A DNA stretch of 17,516 bases from positions 1 through 17,516 of the forward strand of contig JAJTHR010000324.1 in NCBI GenBank assembly GCA_021298935.1, written 5' to 3'. Positions within the stretch are counted from its first letter, which is position 1, and every line of letters starts with the position of its first letter. A program made the translations under genes and the position numbers. Positions 7,273 to 13,597 of this stretch are shown one piece after another. The notes below the pieces were generated by a model that worked only from the letters and a program-made list of their open reading frames with translations, was not told the origin of the DNA and made no database searches. The DNA is from Parachlamydia sp. (lineage in GTDB: Bacteria; Chlamydiota; Chlamydiia; Chlamydiales; Parachlamydiaceae).

Positions 7273-8229
7273 CTCGTCAGCCCCTCTAATCTTCTTTTTT
7301 TCGATTTAATACTTGTCAATTCCAATACTTTAGTCGTAAATTCCTGTGCAGAATGATAACCCATTCCTTTTAGTCGCTGGTTTAAAGCGATGGTTTCAAT
7401 CAATAATGCGACATCCCTTCCCGGCTTTACGGGCAAAATTAAATAGGGCAAATCGATCCCTAAGATTTTTGTCTTCTTCTCATCCAATCCCATGCGATCA
7501 TAAAAGAAATCATCCTGCCACTCCTCCAACCGCACCACAATATCGATCCGTTTTTGATTCCTTACACACACGGCCCCAAAAAGATAAGCGATATTAATGA
7601 TCCCTATCCCTCTGATTTCCATATGATGTTTGGTAATTGCTGCGCTTGAACCCTCTAAGTAGCACCCCTCTTTTTTTTTTACTTTTATGACATCATCAGA
7701 GACTAAACGATGCCCCCTTTCAATCAAGCCAAGAGCCGCCTCGCTTTTTCCGACAGCCGAATCGCCTTGAATGAGAACGCCAATCCCATAAACTTCAACA
7801 AGAGTGCCATTGCAAGAAATGGAGGGGGCAAAATCGTCGGCTAAAAGAACGGTGAGCTGGTTGATGAGGTTCATCGTCGATAAGGCCGTTCTAAATAAAG
7901 GAACACCCAATTTGGTACAAATTTCCTTCAGTTCTTTGGGGGGGGCGGTAACGCCTAGCAATAATGACAGCCGGCGTTTGCGGTGTTAAAATGGACTCTA
8001 ACCTTTCCCACCTAAGAGAGGAGTCCAAATCCTTGAGAAATTCAATTTCCACTTTGCCAAAAATAAGAATTCTTTTTTTTGCATAATTTTTGACATAGCC
8101 GCATAGGCTGACCCCAGGCCTTTGCGCTTCAGGAACAGTAATTTTACGATTCAATCCTCCCTGACCCGCAATTAGTTTAAGCCCCAGTTGCTGAGCATGT
8201 TTGTCATAAAAATTTTTAACTAAATACAT
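7269..8229 (-). CDS. hprK: HPr kinase/phosphorylase, frameshifted at a run of eight C (coding strand)
   Basis: HprK phosphorylates and dephosphorylates HPr on serine. Two overlapping frames together give the whole protein: the N-terminal domain from the ATG at 8229, and the catalytic domain in another frame, open from about 7961 to 7269. They join if one C is removed from the C8 run (7938-7945 on plus), giving 319 residues, the family's normal length, and restoring I-I-A-R-R-Y-R-P-P-K-E-L, the usual domain boundary. In that numbering the Walker A is G-D-S-A-V-G-K-S (155-162), the acidic pair D178/D179, the signature M-E-I-R-G-I-G-I-I-N-I includes E204 and R206, and R245 lies in Y-D-R-M-G. Position 140, normally His (H-G-x-L-V), is Asn. 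A TTG at 7961 could start the catalytic part alone, but no ribosome-binding site is visible. Confidence 0.85.
7938..7945. other. Homopolymer G8 tract causing the hprK frameshift
   Basis: Eight G on plus (C8 in the coding strand). A length of seven would keep hprK open throughout. It could be a sequencing or assembly slip, a fixed mutation, or a phase-variable tract. Poly-G/C tract variation is known in Chlamydiae, for example in pmp genes of C. pneumoniae. Confidence 0.85.
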
Positions 8230-8235
8230 TTATGA

Positions 8236-9042
8236 CTAATCGATTTTTTCAAGATAGAACATCAGCCACTCTTCAAAATTAGTAAATGCCATTGTTTCAA
8301 TCGAATCCATTGTCTTTAAATACTCTGAAATTGTTCCCGTTGCACTAGAATAGTAGACATTGCCCATCTCCTGATCGGGATACCACTCTCCCCAAAAACA
8401 CTGATAAAACGACATTCCAAATGATTGATAAAACGGAATAAGCGAGCGGGGATTGACGATGACACCCTCGGCAGTCATCATGGGGGCATTTTTTTCCAGG
8501 ATGTTTTGCAAGTTTGCATAAGCGTCGAGAACATTCTTGGATTGATAAATTCCTGTATCTTCAAGCTTGGCAAACCCATTGTGAATGCGTAAGAAAGCCA
8601 TATAATCAGGGGGTAGGATATATTCGGGAAAATCTTTTTGCAAGTCAATTATTTCCTGCTCGGAAGCCGGGGCGCTTCCATGAAAAAACCCCCCATTCCC
8701 TGCCAGGCTATAAACGAGGTGGGCCTCATAAAGGTCATCATAACTTTTTTGAGTTAAAAAAATTCCAATATCATCAATACCGGCAAAAAAATGGGTCAGG
8801 AACTCTGATAATTTAGGGTGGTAGGGCAATTTAACAAGCCAATACTCTTTGGTAAACTCTATGCGGTCCTGCACTGGCAGTTGAGCGAGTTCGTACCACC
8901 CTTTGCTTAAAAGGGGGGCTAGCTTCTTTGCCTCCGGCCATTCAACGAGGGGGCGTTCATTCAATTCAACGACATCGTGAAAACGACCATGCGAAAGATT
9001 TTGTGAATAGGAGCAAAAATATTCCCGTGCATGATGATCCAT
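8236..9042 (-). CDS. SMI1/KNR4 (SUKH)-like protein
   Basis: A 268-residue protein with a SUKH-type domain in its second half: S-E-Q-E-I-I-D-L-Q-K-D-F at about 127-138, then L-P-P-D-Y-M-A-F-L-R-I-H-N-G-F (about 143-157), the hallmark P-x-D-Y-x-x-F-L-x-x-x-N-G pattern, and a C-terminal F-x-x-W-L-x-F-Y region. SUKH proteins are immunity proteins or regulatory scaffolds in other bacteria, but no toxin gene is adjacent. A SUKH-type gene between ptsH and comEC may be conserved in Chlamydiae (from memory, unverified). I chose the ATG at 9042 because GAAGGA lies just upstream; a TTG at 9063 would add seven residues. It heads the hprK–ptsH–ptsI operon, with six bases to hprK, so a link to PTS control is possible but unproven. 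Confidence 0.75.
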   Translation of the reverse strand: MDHHAREYFCSYSQNLSHGRFHDVVELNERPLVEWPEAKKLAPLLSKGWYELAQLPVQDRIEFTKEYWLVKLPYHPKLSEFLTHFFAGIDDIGIFLTQKSYDDLYEAHLVYSLAGNGGFFHGSAPASEQEIIDLQKDFPEYILPPDYMAFLRIHNGFAKLEDTGIYQSKNVLDAYANLQNILEKNAPMMTAEGVIVNPRSLIPFYQSFGMSFYQCFWGEWYPDQEMGNVYYSSATGTISEYLKTMDSIETMAFTNFEEWLMFYLEKID

Positions 9043-9075
9043 ATATTCCTTCAAGCAGTCCAATTAGTTAAAATT

Positions 9076-9105
9076 TCTTTAGCGAAATTTTTTTTTTTGT
9101 ACAAT
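9076..9105. promoter_or_regulatory. Divergent promoter region around a T11 tract
   Basis: The 70-base gap between the SUKH-type gene and comEC contains 11 consecutive T (9088-9098). On the minus strand, TTGTAC (9104-9099), a 17-base spacer containing the A11 tract, and TAAAGA (9081-9076) form a candidate promoter. On plus, TACAAT (9100-9105) is a candidate −10 that would start transcription at about the comEC ATG (9113), which has no Shine-Dalgarno site. Consensus matches only. Confidence 0.35.
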
Positions 9106-9112
9106 TGAATAA

Positions 9113-10651
9113 ATGATTTTTTTTAATGCGGCTCGACTTTCTCTCTTATTTTGGAAAAAGCACCCCGCTTTATTTTATGCATGTTCTTTTTTATTAGGCA
9201 TCTATGCAAGCCAGGCTGATCAGCTTGCCCTTTTAATTCCGGCTCTTTTGCTATGGGGGCCGCTGATGGGTAAAAATTTAATGGGCTTGTCCGGAATGGC
9301 CTTATTTTGCGCTGCCTGCAGCTTTTCCTATTCCCATCATTGGTGTGCTCCATTACCAGACAAAGGAATTCAAGGCTTAGGAGAGATTAAGATTGAAAAT
9401 TTTCGGTTGAACCGCTCTCCCTTTGGTTCAAAATGGGTGTACCAATGCCGCCTGCAACAATTTTATCCGGCGGCTCATCCTGATATATCCATCGCCCAAG
9501 GGATTCCTTGCCTCATTAACTTACCTGAACAAGTTAAAAGGCCCCTCGCAAATAAAATTTATCTTGTCGAGGGTAAACTAGTTAAAAATAGCCTGGGGAA
9601 CTACCGTCTAAGTGTTTCCTCATTTAAGCCTTGGAAAGCAAGCGCCTTAACAAAAAGCTGGGTTGAAAAAAGATTTTACTGGAAACAGCAGGCAACCAAC
9701 TGGCTAGCTAAGCAATTCAAGAGACCTATGACTGGAGTGCTGCTTGCCGGTTTATTGACAGGGGAATTAGATGAGCCAGTCTTAAGGCAAGAATTCGCTC
9801 GTTTTGGCTTGCAGCATCTTTTAGCAATTTCCGGATTCCATTTTGCCATATTAGCGGCATTTTTAAATGGGATTTTGCAATTCATTTTCCCAAAAAGGAT
9901 CTCCATCCTTTTTCTTTTAGCCCTTCTCTCTCTTTATTGCCTTTTTTTAGGATTCAGCCCCTCTGTGATACGAGCCTTTGTGATGAGTTCTTTAGCTATT
10001 TTGGCAGAATTATTTGAGAGAAAAAGCTCCGCATTGAATTCACTGGGGGTGGCATTGCTTGTGGTGGTTGCTTTCGACCCCCAATCCGCCACCACGGCAG
10101 GTTTTCAATATAGTTTTATAATTACAGCGGCGCTTTTGCTGGCTTGCAGGCCGTTCGACCAACTGTTTGAAAATCTGTTCTCCAAAAGAACCTTTAGTGA
10201 AATGGTCAGCATGGACAAGAGGGATCAGCATGGCTTTTATCTTTTAACGTTATTTAGGAAAGCATTAGCCCTGACAGCTGCGGTGAATCTTTTTGCCTTT
10301 CCTCTTACCCTTTTTATTTTCAATCAATTTCCTTGGGGCAGCTTTGCCTATAACTTATTTTTTCCCTTTTTAATTAGCATTTCAATGGGACTGCTGCTTT
10401 CCGCCATAGGCTTTTCACTGATTCCGCCCGTGTCAAATGCGATCCATGCCTTTAACGATTCTTACACACACCGTGTTTTGCAATTGGTAGTACAAATGCC
10501 TGAGCGCTTCGACACTACGTTAATCATCGACGGGCTGCCAGCGAGCCTAATGATCGCTTATGTTTCAGTGACTTTATGGCTTTTAATCCTCTATCATAGC
10601 TATTCGAGCCAGAAAAAGGAGGGGCCAGCATGGAACTGGACCTTTATTTAG
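9113..10651 (+). CDS. comEC: ComEC/Rec2 family DNA-uptake channel protein
   Basis: An inner-membrane channel protein for single-stranded DNA uptake. The 512 residues begin with two or three hydrophobic helices, then a soluble OB-fold-like region (about 70-190) as in DUF4131. The multi-spanning competence domain follows, with the family motif H-L-L-A-I-S-G-F-H-F-A at about 235-245, then S-P-S-V-I-R-A-F-V-M and F-Q-Y-S-F-I. It ends after the membrane domain, so the C-terminal metallo-beta-lactamase domain of the Bacillus and Neisseria proteins is absent. I believe chlamydial ComEC proteins share this short form. The start has no ribosome-binding site and may be leaderless. It diverges from the SUKH–hprK operon. 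Confidence 0.88.
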   Translation: MIFFNAARLSLLFWKKHPALFYACSFLLGIYASQADQLALLIPALLLWGPLMGKNLMGLSGMALFCAACSFSYSHHWCAPLPDKGIQGLGEIKIENFRLNRSPFGSKWVYQCRLQQFYPAAHPDISIAQGIPCLINLPEQVKRPLANKIYLVEGKLVKNSLGNYRLSVSSFKPWKASALTKSWVEKRFYWKQQATNWLAKQFKRPMTGVLLAGLLTGELDEPVLRQEFARFGLQHLLAISGFHFAILAAFLNGILQFIFPKRISILFLLALLSLYCLFLGFSPSVIRAFVMSSLAILAELFERKSSALNSLGVALLVVVAFDPQSATTAGFQYSFIITAALLLACRPFDQLFENLFSKRTFSEMVSMDKRDQHGFYLLTLFRKALALTAAVNLFAFPLTLFIFNQFPWGSFAYNLFFPFLISISMGLLLSAIGFSLIPPVSNAIHAFNDSYTHRVLQLVVQMPERFDTTLIIDGLPASLMIAYVSVTLWLLILYHSYSSQKKEGPAWNWTFI

Positions 10652-10697
10652 GCTTTTCATTAGTTAAATCCTAATTGAACAGAACACCAGTTTTTAA

Positions 10698-10726
10698 TTG
10701 ACTGAAAAATCGTTTTTGCCTAAAAA
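10698..10726 (+). promoter_or_regulatory. Candidate tRNA-His promoter
   Basis: TTGACT (10698-10703), a 17-base spacer and TAAAAA (10721-10726) place a start near 10733, about nine bases before the tRNA. It lies in the 90-base gap after comEC, in which I see nothing else. Confidence 0.45.
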
Positions 10727-10741
10727 TATTGGAATTCTTAT

Positions 10742-10819
10742 GGCGATCGTAGCTCAGTTGGTTAGAGCGTTGGATTGTGGTTCCAAAAGTCGCGGGTTCG
10801 AGTCCCGTCGGTCGCCCCA
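10742..10819 (+). tRNA. tRNA-His (GUG)
   Basis: A full cloverleaf can be drawn. The acceptor stem GCGATCG pairs with CGGTCGC, with one G·U. The D arm is GCTC/GAGC, and the anticodon stem TTGGA/TCCAA encloses loop TTGTGGT with anticodon GTG. The T arm is GCGGG/CCCGT with TTCGAGT. The histidine-specific extra G at −1 (10742) pairs with C73, and CCA is encoded (10817-10819). Confidence 0.97.
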
Positions 10820-10877
10820 TTTGTACTAAAGGTATTCTCCTTCTCTTTTCTTTTATTATCAAACCCAGGAGCAAATG

Positions 10878-11534
10878 ATGATCTCAAATAAGCTCATTGA
10901 CGATTTGGATAAAATTATTCAAAAAAAACATATGCTTTTTAACCCCTTTTATCAAGCATGGAGCAATGGTGAGCTGACTTCTAAGCAGCTTCAATTTTAT
11001 GCAAAAGAATATTATTCTCATGTCAACGCTTTCCCCACTTACCTTTCAGCGTTGCATTCCAGGTGCACTGACAAAGGCATCCGCAAAGAATTACTGCAAA
11101 ATCTGATCGACGAAGAGGCAGGCGAGCCCAACCACCCTGATTTGTGGGAGTCATTTGCTTTAGCCGTACGAGTGAGTCATGAAGAACTTCTTGCCCCGCC
11201 AGCTAACGAAGAAACGGGGCATTTGATTGAATTTTTTCAAGAAAGCTGCCGCTCGCTCCCCCTCTCTTTTGGCATCACTTCACTTTATTGCTATGAAAGC
11301 CAAATCCCCACCATTTGCCCCACTAAGATCGAGGGATTAAAAAAATGGTATGGCATTCAACAAGCAGAAGATTATCATTATTTCACTGTCCATCAAGCTG
11401 CCGATGTGGAGCATTCCAGGGCTGAAAGAAAAATGATCGAACAGCTGGTCACCCCGCAAGAAGAGGAAAAAATTTTAAAGCACGCCGATCAAACGATGGA
11501 TCAGCTTAACTCATTTTTATCCTCCTTTTTGTAA
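10878..11534 (+). CDS. CADD-family protein, self-sacrificing pABA synthase
   Basis: The protein belongs to the TenA/PqqC-like di-metal family and is clearly similar to C. trachomatis CADD (CT610), which makes p-aminobenzoate for folate from its own tyrosine and can bind death domains of host receptors. Numbering from the ATG at 10878, the metal ligands are E79 or E80, H86, E140, H172, D176 and H179. The residues used in the self-sacrificing reaction, Y25, Y139 and K150, are all present. Length is 218 aa; the extra Cys-rich C-terminal tail of C. trachomatis CADD is absent. AGGAG lies six bases before 10878, which fits better than the ATG at 10875. It stands alone here, between tRNA-His and a palindrome, not beside folate genes. 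Cytosolic enzyme; any host-directed role is inferred from the family only. Confidence 0.92.
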   Translation: MISNKLIDDLDKIIQKKHMLFNPFYQAWSNGELTSKQLQFYAKEYYSHVNAFPTYLSALHSRCTDKGIRKELLQNLIDEEAGEPNHPDLWESFALAVRVSHEELLAPPANEETGHLIEFFQESCRSLPLSFGITSLYCYESQIPTICPTKIEGLKKWYGIQQAEDYHYFTVHQAADVEHSRAERKMIEQLVTPQEEEKILKHADQTMDQLNSFLSSFL

Positions 11535-11538
11535 AATA

Positions 11539-11587
11539 TGCCAACGCTTTTGGCATTTTTCATTTAAATTTGCCAAAACGGTTGGCA
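11539..11587. promoter_or_regulatory. Paired palindromic operator-like sites / terminator
   Basis: Two 17-base palindromes lie here: TGCCAACGCTTTTGGCA (11539-11555) and TGCCAAAACGGTTGGCA (11571-11587). Each is a TGCCAA/TTGGCA dyad, and the second is the reverse complement of the first with two differences. Their centres are 32 bases apart, about three helical turns, as for paired dimer-binding sites. The first hairpin is followed by ATTTTT and could end CADD transcription. The second contains the candidate −35 (TTGGCA, 11582-11587) of the next gene, so a bound protein would repress it. Confidence 0.6.
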
Positions 11588-11611
11588 TTTTCGACGATTA
11601 TAAGTTATAAT
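11582..11611 (+). promoter_or_regulatory. Candidate leaderless promoter of the AAA+ ATPase gene
   Basis: The −35 TTGGCA (11582-11587), an 18-base spacer and a perfect −10 TATAAT (11606-11611) predict a start at about 11618-11619. That is the ATG itself at 11619. No ribosome-binding site precedes the ATG, so the mRNA is probably leaderless. Confidence 0.55.
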
Positions 11612-11618
11612 TTAAATA

Positions 11619-12779
11619 ATGCATTATATATCGAGAAAAATCATTCCTCCAAAGGGAAGCTACTTTTTATTGGGTCCTCGTGGAACCGGTAAGTCAACTT
11701 GGGCCTCCCATCATTATTTAGATGCTACTCGCATTGACCTCCTTCTTGGTGAAGAAGAGCGGCGATTCACAAGCTATCCTGAAAGAATTCGAACCATTGC
11801 AAATTCACTTCCTTCAGGCTCGACACTTATTTTAGATGAAATTCAGCGAGTGCCCAGGCTTCTTCCTGAAATTCATGCTCTTATCGAAGAAAAAAAAGAC
11901 ATTCAATATATCATGACTGGCAGTAGCACCCGAAAACTACGGCGTTCGGTTAGCGACTTACTTGGCGGAAGAGCGTTGCGCCAAATGGGCCCTTTTTTAG
12001 CCTCGGAATTAGGAGAAAATTTTACATTAGAAAAAGCTCTTACAGTCGGCCTCATTCCATTAATTTGGAACGCTTCTGATCCAAATGAGACAATACGTGA
12101 TTATCTTACTCTCTACCTAAAGGAAGAGATACAGGCGGAGGGGCTTGTGCGCCAAATTGGGGACTTTAGCCGCTTTTTGGAAATCGCCAGTTTTTCCCAT
12201 GCCTCCATCTGGACAACCACGGACATTAGCCGTGAATCAAGTGTCAAAAAGACCACTGTCGAAAATTATCTTCAAATTTTGGAAGACTTGTTTCTGGCTT
12301 TTACATTGCCAGTCTTTAAACGAAGAGCAAAAAGAAAGCTTATCAGCCATCAAAAGTTTTACTTTTTTGATGCGGGTGTTTATCGCTCCCTTCGCCCTCG
12401 AGGAATCCTTGATAGTTCACAAGAGATTGAAGGATTAGCCCTGGAAGGTCTTGTTGCTCAGCATTTGCGCAGTTGGGTGATTGGGCAAAGAGAAACCCAT
12501 TCCCTCTCATACTGGCGAACTCAGACGAAGCTGGAGGTCGACTTTATTGTCTACGGTCCCCTTGGATTTTGGGCCATTGAAGTGAAACGCTCCCCTCATT
12601 TAGGACCGGCTGACTTAAAAGGACTCCTTGCTTTTCAGGAAGAGTATCCTGAAGCCGTCTGCATGATTCTTGCCCCTGTGAAGCACATAGAAAAGATTAA
12701 AAATATCTGGGTCATCCCCACTGAACAATTCTTGCTATCAGTAACTCCAGAGTCCCCTCTCGCTTTCTTCCTTGTCTAA
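11619..12779 (+). CDS. AAA+ ATPase with DUF4143 domain
   Basis: This belongs to a widespread accessory family (AAA_14 plus DUF4143) of unknown role. Residues 19-26 are Walker A (G-P-R-G-T-G-K-S), 70-76 Walker B (L-I-L-D-E-I-Q), and G-S-S at 101-103 is the sensor. The C-terminal DUF4143 part has a PD-(D/E)xK-like nuclease-fold signature: E-V-D-F near 306-309 and W-A-I-E-V-K-R-S near 318-325. Length (386 aa) is normal. The gene has its own palindromic control region and no ribosome-binding site, and sits between CADD and the uppP–ftsK pair. These genes are patchily distributed and often acquired horizontally. Its stop lies 46 bases before the uppP start, so it may read into uppP. Confidence 0.88.
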   Translation: MHYISRKIIPPKGSYFLLGPRGTGKSTWASHHYLDATRIDLLLGEEERRFTSYPERIRTIANSLPSGSTLILDEIQRVPRLLPEIHALIEEKKDIQYIMTGSSTRKLRRSVSDLLGGRALRQMGPFLASELGENFTLEKALTVGLIPLIWNASDPNETIRDYLTLYLKEEIQAEGLVRQIGDFSRFLEIASFSHASIWTTTDISRESSVKKTTVENYLQILEDLFLAFTLPVFKRRAKRKLISHQKFYFFDAGVYRSLRPRGILDSSQEIEGLALEGLVAQHLRSWVIGQRETHSLSYWRTQTKLEVDFIVYGPLGFWAIEVKRSPHLGPADLKGLLAFQEEYPEAVCMILAPVKHIEKIKNIWVIPTEQFLLSVTPESPLAFFLV

Positions 12780-12825
12780 AAAGCCTTGCCATGGCACCCT
12801 GATGGCAAAAAATGAGTATGGATCA

Positions 12826-13596
12826 ATGACCACCTGGGAAGCTTTTTTGCTGGGCCTTTTGCAAGGATTGACTGAGTTTCTACCTGTCTCCTCTTCTGGG
12901 CATCTTGAACTCGCACAGTATTTTCTTGGCTATCAAAATCTCCACAGCTACCTCTTATTCAACTTGGTGTGCCATTTAGGAACCCTTGGAGCCATTTTTA
13001 CTTTTTTCTATTCTGACATCCAGGCCAGCCTGTCGAGTGCCAAAAAATTCTTTCCCCTTCTTCTTGGCACACTACCCCTCTTTCCCCTTGTTTTTATCCT
13101 TAAACCGATCAAAGGAATTGTCGACCAGCCCCATTACTTAGGGTTTTTCTTTATTTTTACCGCACTTCTTCTGTTTATTGGAATCTATGGACGTCTGCCA
13201 AAAGACTGGCGGCTGCCCAAATGGAGCGAGCCATTGGCAATTGGATGCTGCCAGGCCGTTGCCGTCCTGCCGGGCATCTCCCGCAGCGGCACCACCATTT
13301 CGGCCGCTCAATTTTTAGGCTGGAGCAAGCAGGAGGCGATCCGTTTTTCTTTTTTATTGGCCATCCCAGCCATCCTAGGGGGAACAGCTTTGGAAATCAT
13401 TGCACTTATCCGTCAGACCACCGTCCAGGCCCCGCTTAATTTTATGCAATTTGCCACCGGCTTTTGCGCGTCCTTTATTTTTGGATGCTTTTCCCTTTGG
13501 GCCCTTGTAAAAATGATGGCTAATGACAAATGGGTTTATTTTGCCTGGTATTGCCTAGCCTTAGGAACTGCCACAACACTCTACTTCTTTTTTTGA
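12826..13596 (+). CDS. uppP: Undecaprenyl-diphosphate phosphatase UppP/BacA
   Basis: A membrane phosphatase that recycles the lipid carrier for peptidoglycan and other envelope glycans. The protein shows the two signature motifs, Q-G-L-T-E-F-L-P-V-S-S-S-G-H and P-G-I-S-R-S-G-T-T-I-S, and about seven or eight hydrophobic helices. The ATG at 12826 gives 256 residues and an N-terminus in family register (M-T-T-W-E-A-F-L-L-G-L-L-Q-G). ATG 12802 or TTG 12772, the latter overlapping the upstream stop, would lengthen it. None has a strong ribosome-binding site. ftsK starts one base after its stop, so the two are co-transcribed, joining carrier recycling with division in an organism that makes little peptidoglycan. 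Confidence 0.92.
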   Translation: MTTWEAFLLGLLQGLTEFLPVSSSGHLELAQYFLGYQNLHSYLLFNLVCHLGTLGAIFTFFYSDIQASLSSAKKFFPLLLGTLPLFPLVFILKPIKGIVDQPHYLGFFFIFTALLLFIGIYGRLPKDWRLPKWSEPLAIGCCQAVAVLPGISRSGTTISAAQFLGWSKQEAIRFSFLLAIPAILGGTALEIIALIRQTTVQAPLNFMQFATGFCASFIFGCFSLWALVKMMANDKWVYFAWYCLALGTATTLYFFF

Positions 13597-13597
13597 C

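Noticed and set aside
7671..7680. T10 run in hprK as the cause of the frameshift
   Set aside because: The frame encodes lysines here and stays in register on both sides; the break maps to the G8 tract instead.
10671..10874. Minus-strand ORF of 67 residues containing G-R-P-T-G-L-E-P-A-T-F-G-T-T
   Set aside because: It is the antisense translation of tRNA-His, a familiar spurious protein in databases.
11539..11587. Palindromes as a CRISPR array or attachment site
   Set aside because: Only two units in opposite orientation with no spacer series, and no integrase or cas gene nearby; operator or terminator fits better.
12145..12438. Alternative-frame ORF of 97 residues inside the AAA+ ATPase gene
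   Set aside because: The main frame carries the DUF4143 sequence throughout; this is an overlapping shadow.
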